From positions 340,428 through 404,427 of the forward strand of contig JAKZHN010000011.1 in assembly GCA_037179335.1 (NCBI GenBank): DNA of 64,000 nucleotides, given 5' to 3'. Numbering within the stretch: position 1 is the stretch's first letter; every line of letters starts with the position of its first letter. The translations under genes and the position numbers were made by a program. The notes beneath the pieces were generated by a model. The model saw nothing but the letters and a program-made list of their open reading frames with translations, searched no databases and was not told the origin of the DNA. Positions 1 to 10,100 of the stretch are shown here, one piece after another. This stretch comes from Cyclaneusma minus (Eukaryota > Ascomycota > Leotiomycetes > Marthamycetales > Marthamycetaceae).

Positions 1-193
1 AATTACATCATAAGATGAATAACTTGAAAGCGTTGTAGCTTGTTGTGACTCAGTTGTCTCCTTTTTGTACAAACCTGTGTTGTGACATCCTCAGTCAGTT
101 GAGAGGATGGGAAGAGATAGAAACTCAATCAACCCGCCAAAGAGTGGGCGAAGCATCTCATACCCACCTTAGCTATCTCCTTTTCACTGCCCA
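1..193. other. 3' flank of the DUF6604-like gene
   Basis: This is GC-balanced sequence just downstream of the minus-strand stop codon at 194-196. I see no tRNA, no conserved frame and no repeat. It probably holds the 3' UTR and terminator of the gene, but no clear polyadenylation signal can be assigned. Confidence 0.5.
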
Positions 194-2819
194 TCAGATC
201 CCAAACTCATATTCCGGACACAGCTCTCTCACCTTATCAAGATTCTCACTCCCAATCTTCCCCACATATTCCCCCATGATATCCCTCACCATCCTCAACA
301 TACCCTTCTCCAACCCCAGATCGTCCTCCTCCATCTCCGCGGATCTTCCACGTTCTCTCGACCTCTTTGTCTCTCTCATCTCGTAACAATTCTTCTCAAA
401 CATAAATATAGACCCCGCCAAGTAAGGCAACGCCCCGTCATCCCCCACCATCCCCTTTCCACACGGCAACCCATTCAATTCCTCCGCAATCTCCCGCAAC
501 AACACCAAACTGTGTCTATTCATGCTATAAAAATCCGTATTTAGCGTCAGCACCTGAGACTGAATCAGCTCTTCCAGTGCCTTCAAAGATCGCTCCGTCG
601 TCATCGTAGCTGGCGACTCCGTCTTCCCGATCATCCGATTTCTGCGATACTTCGTGGCTGGCAAGTCGAAAGCCGTAATGCCAGAAAGTCCAACCGCCTC
701 ATTGCTCAGAGCAGCACTTCCGTCATGGCCAAGGAGTTTTTTGACTCTCTCATATGTGACATCGCTCCTTTGCGTGCCACGAACATATTGCGGCCCCAGA
801 ATCGTATTCAGCGCGCAGCTTTTGAATTTCCAATTCTTCTCATTCTTTGCTCCTTCCTTGCTAGCTTTGGTAAACGGCACTCTTTTATTCTTGTCCCGAT
901 AGTTTCCAGCGAAAGCGCTTGCACTGATGCCCATCATCAGACCAAACCGTTTCCAATAGTCTGTGGGGTTTGTGGGATAGTCGCCGATGAAGAGGCACCG
1001 AGTGTCTTGGGTGGCGAGGATGGCTTCTAGATCGGGCCAGGGGGTGTAGGAGGAGGGGAAGGACTGTTTAACCGCATTGTAGAGGTGTGCGACGGATTGG
1101 AGGAGCTTTCGGACGTTGACCCACATAGCACCATTGTCTTCGAACCAGGATGTGAAGTAGAATTGCATGAGCCCGCAGAGCAGCGGGTGGCTGGAGAGGA
1201 ATGCGTAAGGTTTGGTGTTGATCGGATATATTTCGTCGTCACCCGCCGCCCGAACCGAATCTTGAACAGCTGAGAATCTGGCGCCGAAACAGTCATTGTT
1301 GATCTAAAGTGCGTGTTATTAGCCTCGAGTGCAGGTTACTTACGTAGTACGTGTGATCATGCGAAACAGATCCATCATTGGCCGCGATCCTTTCGTAGGC
1401 GTAGACTATTTGATGGCGAAGCGCAGAAAGGGGTGCAGAGAAATGACGTACCCATCCATCTGCCATTTTAACCTTATGTTCAACCACGGATCTGCTCCTA
1501 TCATCCCAGACCTGCATCTCACTCTTTGTACTAGCAGCGAGATCGAAGTAAGTATTAACGGTCCATTTCACCCAGGCCCCAGTGGCTTTTAGCTGTTGAA
1601 GGTAGCATCCGGTTCCAGGTACATCGTCCGTACATGTAGCTGAACACCCATCTGGACTCCACAAATGCGAACGAGTGACCTGGTCAGCTTTGTGACTGGC
1701 CATCACATCGTGGATATCTAGATGAAGCCTGCAAGCTAGTACCAGCCAAATGGGAAGTTCTTTCTTGCGGATCATGGCGAAAATACCGCTTGTGAGCTTA
1801 TCAGTTACCAAGGGTTCATCATGTACCATCTGGATTTGAACCACCAGTTCGTCCAAGATAGCTGCTTCCCGGTGATATTTGTCATATTTGTTTGCTGACA
1901 ACTCTCCGGGTTCGACGACCTCTTCTGGCATCGGATACATAGGATGATGATAATCGTCGACGAAAGGGTTCAAGGTCTCCCAGGTAAGGAAGCAGAACAG
2001 GTCTAAATCCTCGCGCATACCCGCGTCGAACGCCTCATCCGACTCATTCTCCCGAGATTTTATCTTGCCCCAAAAAGCCAAATGGAAAATCGACAGGTAG
2101 CTAGTGTCCTCCAGCTTGTACTTTGTGGTCATCGTTTCCGTGAGTTCTCCCTCTGCGCGTTCCAGCATCTCAATGGCGATATTGGTTGTCAAACTGACAG
2201 TAGCCAGTGCTAATCTGCCTTCGAAATAGTCCTTCCAGCTTCGACGCACATGTTCATGAACAGTGACGAAATCTTCGAAGAAAGCGTTGATCTGAAGGAT
2301 AATCTCCTGCTCATCGATTTGCTCTTCAAGCTCGTATGTGACTTGTGATGTCTTTGGAGCAGCTGAGGCTGGCGGTACTGTCGCTGGTGTGTTCCCTCCT
2401 CCGGCTTCGTCGACTTCGGCTGGCTCTTCGACTTCAAGAACAGCAAAGAGGTTGTTTAGATCGCGGACCAGTGTCTCGTTGGAAGGCGGTGTTTCGGCTT
2501 CTGCTTCATCTAGGGCGACCGATCCTGGGGCAACTTTGCTAGCGGAGTCTCGGAGTAGACGGTAGACCTGTTCCAACACGCTCGTGAAGTGAGCATGGAT
2601 CTCATTGCTGATCACAGTAGCCGCGTCTTTTTGATTCTGATATTTCGCACCCCAACTTTTGCGTTGGAGGATGACATCTTTCAAGACTGTCAGCACGTCG
2701 GGCAGAGTCTCCAGATTCGAGGTACGCTCTGTGATGAACTGGGCTAGCTCTGGCAGTTCGGCAACTGAAGGGACAGCTGGGACGGTCGGAACACGTGGGT
2801 GCCACGTGCCGGTCAGCGC
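194..2819 (-). CDS. DUF6604-like fungal protein, 5'-partial (first exon missing)
   Basis: Two exons (2,819-1,344 and 1,303-194) join in phase 0 to give 861 residues and end at a TGA at 196-194. The N-terminal visible part (VPSVAELPELAQFI, then VLTVLKDVILQRKSW and HAHFTSVLEQVYRLL) and the later IYPINTKPYAFLSSHPLLCG / VAHLYNAV segment resemble fungal DUF6604 proteins, whose function is unknown. Family members usually begin with about 60 more residues (a YKxYTxxVAxWLAxTA-like stretch). That part is absent: the frame is closed by TAA at 2,822-2,820, and no in-frame ATG occurs in the first ~215 codons. A branch-point-like GCTGAC (2,818-2,813) followed by CAG acceptors suggests a second intron whose upstream exon should lie where the AT-rich block now starts. 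A Glu/Asp/Pro/Ala-rich linker lies about 100 residues in. Codon use and GC are normal, with no stops, so it is intact here but probably lost its 5' end. The family call is from memory of motifs; the structure is read directly. Confidence 0.75.
1304..1343 (-). other. Spliceosomal intron, 40 nt
   Basis: On the minus strand it has a perfect GTAAGT donor directly after the codons TAC TAC, a GCTAATAAC branch region and a TTTAG acceptor before ATC AAC AAT. Removing it joins two long open frames in phase 0, and the protein similarity continues across the junction. At 40 nt it is at the short end for ascomycete introns. Confidence 0.85.
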
Positions 2820-2900
2820 TTAACACTGGCGCTAGCTAGCGCGGTCGGGGAGCGTCTCCAGACCCTTAAGGTTTGGCAGCGCGCCCTCTATCCTTAATTT
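2820..2900. other. Junction between gene-type and RIP-type DNA
   Basis: Composition changes abruptly here from GC-balanced to more than 75% A+T. The last GC-rich 80 bases contain CTAGCTAG and several GCGC motifs. They hold neither a first exon nor a promoter I recognise. The minus strand from 2,825 reads TGTTAAGCGCTGACC, which resembles the LTR tips of the gypsy elements to the right (TGTTATAGTACTGACC), so a short unmutated LTR fragment may sit at this edge. Confidence 0.5.
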
Positions 2901-4440
2901 TTAAATAAATACAATACCTTAAATACCCTACCGTATTATACATAAAATCCTAAATTTTAACGGTTTAACACTAATTAATTATCCTTTTTTAAAAAACAAT
3001 AAATTAGCAAAAACAATAAAAAAAACATCTTTGCTTGGGAAAAATTTATTTTGCTTTATAAAGCTTTATATTAAAAATAATTAAAGCAATTCGCTTGCTC
3101 TAAAATTATATTTATATCAAATTCGTTTTGCTTTATATAGCTTTTTTAAAACTAATTATTAAAAAAACTGCAATATTTATTAGGGAAAATCCGCTTTATT
3201 AAATTTTATATTGTTAAAAAATCCGGTTTGCTATATATAATATTTTAAATTATTTTTTATTAAATCCCTATATATTATTGCGCTATAATTGCAATACCCT
3301 ATATAATTTTAATTAGCTAATTTTTACAAGCTTTATTCCTAAAGCTTTAGCAGCCTAAATAACCCCGCTAATTCCGCCGTTTTTTAAGCCCCTTTAATAT
3401 TGCAAGGTTTTATTTTTATTTTATAGCTTTAAAATTCTAAATTCTAAATTTATAATACCCAAATTTATGTTTTTATAATTACGCAAATTGCGCAAATTAA
3501 AATATTATTTGCTTGCCCAAAACTAGGCCCCTGCTTTAATTGGCTTTTTATTTTACAATTTCGAATTTGTTTTTTCCGATATTTATATTGTTTTATATAT
3601 CCCAAGACCAATTAAAGCTTTTAAAGCTTTATTTGCAGCTATAAATAATAATAATAAAAATAATAAAAAAAGGAAGAAAATTAAAATATTATATTAAAGA
3701 TTTTAAATAATATAAAATATTGGCAAAATAAAATATTTAGGAATAAAAATTTGTAATAGAGCTTTAAAAGATTTTATAAGGATTAAAAAACAAAAAGCTT
3801 GAAAAGGCTATTTGTAAAAGCCTAAATTAATTTTAAAGGTTTTTTAAAATAAATGGTGTTTTTATTTCAAAATTAATAAATATTGCTAAAGCCCTTTATT
3901 AAATTATTTAAAATAATAATTATATAATTGGATTTTAGCTAAAATAAAAAAAAATAAATAAGTTTTTTATATAATCTAAATTTCCGCTATTTAAAAAATA
4001 AACTCCGAGAAAATTTACGCATTTTTTTAAAATAAGCTTTAAAATATAATATTATTTATAATAAAAACCTTTCCGCCTTTAAATATTAACTTACCTTATT
4101 TATTTTATATTTATTTTTAGCTTTTTTTAAATTTAAAATCATATTTAAAAATACCGATAATTAGCGCAAATATAATATAGCCAAGCTTTGCCAGCCTTTA
4201 TTAGCAAGCCGCCAAGCTATTTCCAAAAATTACCCAAATTTAAAAACTTGCTAGTTAAATATTATTAATATTTAATAATTCCTTAATAAACTTAAACAAT
4301 TATAATATTGCTATTAATATTAATATATTTAAAAAAATCAAAAAGCTAATAAAAGCTTATAAGCATAATAAAATATTAAATATAATAGTAAAATATAAAA
4401 TATTTTTAATTTTTAATTTAATATTTTTTTAAATTATTAT
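2901..4440. other. AT-rich repeat remnant, unclassified (probably 5' part of copia E8)
   Basis: No frame longer than a few dozen codons is open and no paired LTR was found. Its position upstream of the degenerate copia gag suggests that it holds the 5' LTR and leader of E8, but I could not match it to a partner because the 3' end of E8 lies outside what I can identify. Confidence 0.35.
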
Positions 4441-4970
4441 AAAAAAATAAATATTAATAAAAAAACTCTACCATTTATATTTTTTATTATATTAATTAAC
4501 CAAGCCCTGATTTTTTACTATTGAAATATTATATTTTAACGGCTATTTATAAAGCAATAAATAAAATTAATTAAAAATTAATTAAAACTTATAAGCATAA
4601 AATAAAAATACTTTAATTTCTAGCAATTAATTTCTTATAAAAAATAATAAAAAATAATTCAAATAAGCCGAAAAATAAATACTTTAAAATTCTTTTTAAA
4701 AATATATTTGAAATTTAGCAAAGCATAGAAAGTATTTATTATAAATAGCTAAATATATGGGACCGTTTTTAAATGCTATTTTTGAAATTCCAAAATTTAA
4801 AAGCATTTTTATTAAAAACTTAATTATATTTGAAATTTTTTAATTAAAGTTTTGCATAATTATAAAAGCTAAAATGGCCGGTATTTAAAAGCAATTTTTA
4901 ATTAATATTAAATATAATAAAAATAATAATTATATTAATAAATTTAAGCAATTTAATAATAGCAATTCAA
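4441..4970 (+). pseudogene. E8 gag, first fragment (degenerate)
   Basis: The plus-strand translation holds weak copia-gag features, such as a stretch ending in TLPFIFFIILINQALIFYY. It ends in an Asn-rich frame (NKNNNYINKFKQFNNSN) that continues directly across the LINE insertion into the repeat at 6,785. The join is supported by the LINE TSD on both sides. It is a pseudogene with many stops, and the gag identity is inferred mostly from position. Confidence 0.5.
4955..4970 (+). repeat. Left TSD of the short LINE copy
   Basis: AATAATAGCAATTCAA here matches AATAATGGCAATTTTAA at 6,770-6,786, apart from G/A, C/T and a one-base length difference. A duplication of about 13-16 bp of variable length is typical of target-primed LINE insertion. 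Confidence 0.75.
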
Positions 4971-5349
4971 TCGATTTATATATACCACGACGAATTGCGT
5001 TTTTGAGAGCAACCCTTTCAAAACCCTTCTCAATCGATTCTCCTCACTTTTGGGAGTTCGCCGGTGCTATTTAAACGGTCTCCGGACCGATTCCAATAGC
5101 GGTGGCGGCCCCGGAAGTAAGGGTTTTAACAATCCCTAATATCCAATATCGCTAGCACGCGTTTACGCAGCCCCAGGGCTGCAGTTAAGGAATAAAAATT
5201 TCCTATGGATATTAAAAATATCCCCAAACAATTTCCAATGGTTCTCCAGTTTTCTCCAGCCGTTATTGCCGCCGCCAGTCTTTTTCTCCAAATCAAGATC
5301 TCGAGATTTAAAGAATTTTCAGCTGCTTAATTAATATCCATAATATTGG

Positions 5350-5670
5350 TATTTGGCATTTTCACCAGCGAAAACCACTATAGTATATGCGCCAGCCAAT
5401 TTACAGCCAGCTAAAAGCTATATAATCTCCAATTCACTCTCCCTTTTTATTATATACCCCTCCGCCGCTACCGGTAAATACCAGTGGTATATTAACTTTT
5501 TATTAAAAGGCCGGCCTACGCTAATTAATAGCCGATATGCGCTAAATCGACCTTCTTTTTTAATGGCCTCCTTATTTTCCGAATACCCTTTTTTAGCTAG
5601 CCTCCGCTATATAGCCGGCATTTTATATCCATTCGAATATTTTTTTCCAACCAGCTTCCGCTAAATAGCC
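5350..5670 (+). other. Open frame in the LINE derivative, not convincingly a gene
   Basis: A 103-codon plus-strand frame (5,353-5,664) lacks stops, but it overlaps a tandem duplication and I recognise no domain. It is probably a chance opening in the least-mutated part of the LINE derivative. Confidence 0.3.
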
Positions 5671-5826
5671 GGTATATAGCCGCCAAAAGCCTGGAATTCA
5701 AACCGCTAGGTTAAATAACACGCGCCAAATCGAAAACCATTTTTATAAATCTCCTTTTTTTTTCGAATACTTTATTCCTTTCCTTTAAAAATCCAGCTAG
5801 CATCCAATAAATAGCCGGTATAATAT
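5537..5826 (+). repeat. Imperfect tandem duplication, about 188 bp period
   Basis: The run from CGCTAAATCGACC at 5,537 (through GAATACCC, GCTAGC and ATATAGCCGGCATTTTATAT) recurs from CGCCAAATCG at about 5,724 (through GAATAC, GCTAGC and AAATAGCCGGTATAATAT). Most differences are transitions plus small gaps. It lies inside the short LINE derivative. Confidence 0.6.
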
Positions 5827-6709
5827 AATGCACATATATATATATATATATTATTTTTGCTTATAACGGCCCCTATATTTAAAAAATAATTATAATTGGG
5901 CTTTAGCTTTAATTCGGCGGACTATCCGCGGCATTAGCGTTATAAACTAATATTGCCGCCTTATTTTTTCATTATTTTCTCCTATAAACTAGGCTTATAT
6001 AAAGCATTAAATGCAAAAAAAAGAAATAAATAAAAAATTCCTATAATTATTTTAATGAATTATTTAAAAAAGCGGGACGGTTATTGGGAAATTTCCAAAG
6101 CTATAGCTATTTTTTTGCTTTAAAAAATTGCAATTCTTTTTTATAGGCTGGGCTATCCGGGGTATTAAATGCAAAAAAACATAATATAATAAAGCCCAGT
6201 AATATTTTTCGGCATTTTATTTAAATAAATTATATTAGCAATTTTCCAAAATAAAGAAAAAATAGCAATTTAGCCGGCCCAATAATATAATATTAATATA
6301 TTTTTAATTGGGAGCTAATTGCTAATAGATTTTTGGAAATAAACCAGCGGTTTAAATTTTTTAAAAATAGGGAGTAAATAGAGCTAAAGGAGCCTAGGAG
6401 TGGAGGACGGAAAATCGGGCTTTGGTTGGGACCAAAAAGGGATTCAGCCGGGTGGAAAAGGCTGGCTATAGGGGTGGTGTAGGCGTGAGTGGTTTTGGGA
6501 CCTGGATTTTCTCCGTTGGATTTTTAAATCGATAAGTATAGTAATTGGCAATAATAGAATTTGAAGGCATGGCACTATTGGAGCTTTATTTATATAGGCC
6601 CCTAATTTATTTATAGCCAAAAACCCTCATTGCTATTAATGAAAAAAGAAAATAGTTTAGTCCAGGAGCTTTCCGAAATCTCCACGGTTTTAGCCTATTT
6701 AATTTATTA

Positions 6710-6755
6710 TCTTAATCATTATTGCATGGCTTTAATAGCCAAATAACGATTAAGA
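6710..6755 (+). repeat. 46-nt stem-loop at the 3' end of the short LINE
   Basis: TCTTAATC at 6,710 pairs with GATTAAGA ending at 6,755. An inner stem TGGCT / AGCCA closes around TTTAAT. The same structure lies at 45,353-45,398 in the long LINE on the other strand. In both copies it is followed by GATTAATAAA and an AATA-type tail. Its conserved place next to the tail suggests the RNA structure recognised by the LINE reverse transcriptase; that role is inferred. Confidence 0.75.
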
Positions 6756-6784
6756 TTAATAAATAAATAAATAATGGCAATTTT

Positions 6785-6960
6785 AAAAATGATTTAAATT
6801 TAAATTTGAAAAATGATTTAAATTTAAATTTTAAAAATTGTTTAAATTTAAATTTTAAAAATTATTTAAATTTAAATTTTAAAAATTGTTTAAATTTAAA
6901 TTTTAAAAATTACTTAAATTCAAATTTCGGAAATTATTTGAATTTTAGGAATTCCTTTAA
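6785..6960 (+). repeat. 24-bp tandem repeat encoding an 8-residue Asn-rich motif in E8 gag
   Basis: About seven units of a 24-bp repeat (core AAATTTAAATTTT followed by AAAAATTGTTT or AAAAATTATTT) read in one plus frame as LNLNFKN followed by Y, C or D. Unit length is a multiple of three and the frame continues into the Cys-rich gag end, so it was probably a coding repeat in a linker just before the nucleic-acid-binding region. Confidence 0.8.
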
Positions 6961-7150
6961 TTTTAAAAAAAAGAATTTTTACCAAAAGAATAAATGCTGA
7001 ATTTATCCCAAACTAGGCTGCAAATTATAAAAATATACCCTTGAAAAAATAGCTAAATATTAAAAGAAATGGAAAAATATAATTAAAAAGGCTGGCAGAT
7101 TTTATTTCAAATTGAATTTTGGAAATTTTATTATAAAAATAAATATTAAT
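6961..7150 (+). pseudogene. E8 gag C-terminal Cys-rich region (degenerate)
   Basis: The translation SFNFKKKNFYQKNKC, a stop, then IYPKLGCKL and KYTLEKIAKY matches the fungal copia gag end, where KCxxCxxxGCxSxxHTxEE precedes the protease. The first Cys and the Gly-Cys pair survive; the others are lost by C-to-T or G-to-A change. It follows the octapeptide repeat in frame. Confidence 0.6.
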
Positions 7151-7464
7151 TTAAATTCCAAAAATAATAAAAATAAAATAATAAAAATAATATTTTTTAT
7201 TAGCCTTAATAATTTAGAATTAAATAATAAAAAGAAATATAATAAAAATAATTCAAAATCTATTTTTTATATTTAGTATCTTAAAAAAATCAATGCCTAA
7301 TATATTATAAATATACTAGCAAATAATGCAATATTCCATATTTATATTAAATAAAACCAACTTTTTTTGCCAAATTAATGCTAAATTTATATTAGCAAGC
7401 AAATATTACCTTTTACGCTTGGATTTTTAAATTTTGCTATAATAATAAAAAGTTTTATAAAATT
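7151..7464 (+). pseudogene. E8 gag-protease linker (degenerate)
   Basis: A/T-rich plus-strand sequence lies between the Cys-rich gag end and the protease. Frames are short and full of stops, and no domain can be recognised. Confidence 0.4.
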
Positions 7465-7764
7465 ATGCCAAATATTAAAATTTTTGGTATATTTATAATT
7501 GGCTATTTTCAATTTCAAGCTTTATTTCAGCAAATGCCTAAATTGATGCTGGATAAATTCAGGGCTAAAAAAACTAAAATTATTTTTGGAAAAAGAGAAT
7601 TCACTATTTTTAAAATGGCTATTGTTTCTTTCTTATTTGGAATTATAGAATTTTATATTTATAATAATAATATACTAGCTTTAATATATTTGCAAAATTT
7701 GGATAAATTAAAAATTATATTTAATAATATTGGGAATTATATCATGCAAGGATATTTTAAATAG
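7465..7764 (+). pseudogene. E8 copia aspartic protease (degenerate, frame still open)
   Basis: The 99-codon plus-strand frame starts MPNIKIFGIFIIGYFQFQ. It aligns with the fungal copia protease FYGIxIDTGAAxxSTxG; the catalytic DTG now reads IIG because of G-to-A change. Later blocks fit the same family: RAKKTKIIFGKREFTI, FGIIEFYIYN, ILALIYLQNLDKLKIIFNNIGNYIMQG. The integrase follows about 5 codons later in the same orientation. The frame stays open by chance although the active site is dead, so it should not be called a gene. Confidence 0.75.
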
Positions 7765-7769
7765 CTAAT

Positions 7770-8664
7770 TATAAAAAAGTCTAGCCATTTATATTTTTTT
7801 TACTAAGCCAAAGCCAATTATTAAAAATAAATAAAATTATTTTATAAAGCCAAAAATAAATTGGATTTATAAAAATCTAAAATACCTAAATATTAAAAAG
7901 CTTTGCAAGGTTTTTAAAAATGCCGAATACCATTTTAATATTAAAAGTTTAAAAAAGTTAATTAAATTTTACAAAAACTACCAATTTTATAGCAAGCCTT
8001 TAGGCAAATTTAAATTTAAAATCAAAATTAATTTTAATTTTAACCAATTTATTATAATAAATATTATTTTTATTAATAGCAAAAAGGATTTTTATATTAT
8101 AAATAATGCAATTAAATTTATAATATACCAAATTTTTAAGGCTATTAATTTAGCTATTAGCATTTTTGCATAAAATATTTAAAAAAATGTTTAAAATTAT
8201 TAATTTTATATTTATTAAAAGCCATTTAATATTATTAAGTATAATGCTAATATTAAAATAGCTAATAAATTCGTTTACCAAAATATTAAATTATATAGCA
8301 TTTGGTATAATAAACTTTTAATAAAAATTTACTATAGCATTGGCAAAATAAAACAATATTATATTTGTCATAAAAAAGGTTATAATATCTTTACTAAAAA
8401 AATCTTTAAAAAATCTTTGAACTTTATTTTCCAAATAGCAATAAAAGCTATAAATAATACTATTAGGCCAAATAATTTAATATTTAGTTTTTTGGTATTT
8501 AATATATATTTCAAATTAGCATTTTTTTACTATTTTTAAAAATATATTAAAAAGCTTAAGCCATTTAAAAATGAAATAAAAAACTAAGGAAACTATAGGC
8601 TAAATATATAATTTCTAATGCCCTAAATATTTATAATAAACCAAATATCTCGGTTATTATAAAT
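7770..8664 (+). pseudogene. E8 copia integrase, interrupted by E1
   Basis: The plus-strand translation contains, in order, a GAG-pre-integrase-like stretch (KSLKKLIKFYKNYQFYSKPLGKFKFKIK), then NFNQFIIINIIFINSKKDFYIINNAIKF, which is the first catalytic block VDIMYIDGKP with its Asp turned to Asn. Later come YSIGKIKQYY and FQIAIKAINNTIRPNNLIFSFLVF, the AVKAVNDTAGPxGLVPTLLVFG block of this fungal family. The sequence breaks at 8,664 at the E1 target site and resumes after 15,294. Confidence 0.75.
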
Positions 8665-8669
8665 CTTTC
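8665..8669 (+). repeat. TSD CTTTC, left of E1
   Basis: CTTTC directly before the first base of the left LTR is identical to 15,290-15,294 directly after the right LTR. A 5-bp duplication is standard for LTR-element integration. Confidence 0.9.
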
Positions 8670-8883
8670 TATCACGGCAGCTTAAGGGCAAGGCAGGGGT
8701 CAAGGTAAAGCGACGTTGTAAGCTGTAAAAGGAAGTTTGCAGCTTTGCAGGACCTTAAGGGCCTTGCAGGCTAGTATAAAGCGCTAAGATTACGTGCTTG
8801 GTACGGGAGAGGGCTTGGGGCGCGTGGCGTGTGGCGCGTGCCCGAAGTATATGCCTAAGGCATTTAAGGTTAGTATTATAATA
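8670..8883 (-). repeat. E1 left (3') LTR, 214 bp
   Basis: It starts TATCACGGCAGCTTAAGGG and ends TTAGTATTATAATA. Aligned to the partner LTR it differs mainly by C/T and G/A changes, and it lacks a roughly 30-bp segment duplicated in the partner. It keeps a GC-rich core (GGGGCGCGTGGCG near 8,817). Confidence 0.9.
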
Positions 8884-8900
8884 GTATTTATTTTTAAATT

Positions 8901-8920
8901 GCTATCTATTTTAAATAGCA
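8901..8920 (-). repeat. Hairpin next to the 3' LTR, shared by three gypsy elements
   Basis: GCTATCTATTTTAAATAGC is a small inverted repeat just inside the 3' LTR. Counterparts lie at about 16,674-16,693 (E4) and 35,653-35,671 (E2, opposite strand), each at the same distance from its LTR. It may be an RNA structure or part of the region needed for plus-strand priming; the role is not known. Confidence 0.5.
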
Positions 8921-9499
8921 TTAAATTTTTTTAGAATTTTTTAAGTGTAATTTATAGGCTTTATAAAATTAATTATTCTTCTTTTAAAATGCTTAAAACT
9001 ATGCCCTTTTTAGGCCGGGTTTTTTTTAAAACAAATAGCTATTTTTATTTTTGCTATTTATATTATAGCTTTTTTATTTTTTTTAAAATGCTAAACCGAT
9101 TATAATTTAATTAAAATTTTATACTAAAGCGGTTTTTTATATTATAATAGGTGGCTATAATATATTTTTGCTATATTATAGGGTTTATTTAATAAAAAAG
9201 CTTGGAAATTTTAACTTATTTAAATAATTTTAATGCCATTTTTATAAATATTTTTTAAAGCTATAAAAATCTATTTCCAATTGCTAGCTTAAATTATAAT
9301 TTATTTATTTAATATAATATATTAGGCCCCAATTTAGGTGGATATTTTAATTATAAATATTTAAAATGCTATTAAATTTTTATTTTTTAATATCGTTTTA
9401 TACTTTAATATTTTTTTAAATATTATTTTTCTAAAACTTTTGTTTTTTTGTTCATTATGTTTTTTGGTTTAAAAATTCTTTTATTTTTGGTTTTGGCTT

Positions 9500-10100
9500 A
9501 AAAAAAATATATAAAATACTGAAAAAACCTTTATGCTATTAAAAAGGTTAAAAGACTAGGCTTTTTTATATATTTTAAATATTTTTTATAAAGCGATTGG
9601 TTTTTATATTTTTGGTATTAATATAAATACATTGGCCTATTTTAAAAATTGGGGCTTTAAAACAATAAATATTGGTATTTTGTTTATAGCGGTTAATTAA
9701 TTATTAAGCCAGTATTTTAAATTGGGTAAAAATTTGCTTTATTTGGTTTATAATAATATTGGCTTTATAAAATTTTTATTTTTAAATGGCGATTATATTT
9801 AAAAAATTAAATTAAAACGGCTTTATACCTATTTATAAATAAAATCCGTAATTGGCAAAAAATGGCATTATTTTAATAATTTTAAATATTTGGTTATTAA
9901 AAGCGAATTTAGCTAATGGTAGCTAATTTATTTAGTTGTTTTGGGCAAAATATATAAAGCTTTTTAAATATTGCTTTAAATAAGCATTGAGTTTTTTAAT
10001 TTATTTGTCTATTTTAGGGTAAAAAAAAGGCTTTAATTTAATTTTTATTTTTTTAAATAAATGTTTTAAAATTAAAAAATAAATTGGATTTTTTTGTTTA
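9500..10100 (-). pseudogene. E1 integrase core and C-terminal region (degenerate)
   Basis: The minus strand at about 9,960-9,870 translates as AYLKQYLKSFIYFAQNN then INQLPLAKFAFNNQIF, the gypsy integrase block YLRxYVxxxQDDWVxxLPLAEFAxNN. At 9,700-9,600 it reads KAPIFKIGQCIYINTKNIKT, which is the PxFKVGDxVxLxxRNIKTxRPSKKLD block that follows the integrase core. The order along the strand is correct and the 3' LTR lies about 700 bp beyond. Confidence 0.75.

Larger units (their letters stand above)
4971..6769 (+). mobile_element. Short Tad1-type LINE derivative, plus strand
   Basis: The left end (about 40 bp from 4,971, including TTTATATATACC) matches the 5' end of the long LINE near 53,635. 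The right 400 bp (about 6,361-6,769), including a 46-nt stem-loop and an (AATA)n-like tail, matches the 3' end of the long LINE near 45,331-45,750 in the opposite orientation. The copy is only 1.8 kb and keeps both ends, so it looks internally deleted or non-autonomous rather than 5'-truncated. Its interior at 4,980-5,340 keeps more G+C than anything around it and does not match the long copy. It sits in the gag of E8 with a TSD of about 13-16 bp. Confidence 0.7.

Noticed and set aside
654..1273. Several plus-strand open frames across the host gene
   Set aside because: They are antisense shadows of the two-exon minus-strand gene, whose splicing and protein similarity are coherent.
2602..2826. 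Minus-strand 74-codon frame with an ATG over the 5' part of the host gene
   Set aside because: It is in a different frame from the DUF6604-like sequence and shows no family motif; it does not supply the missing start.
6785..6960. CRISPR-like array
   Set aside because: The 24-bp units are contiguous with no spacers, code an Asn-rich peptide in frame with gag, and the genome is eukaryotic.
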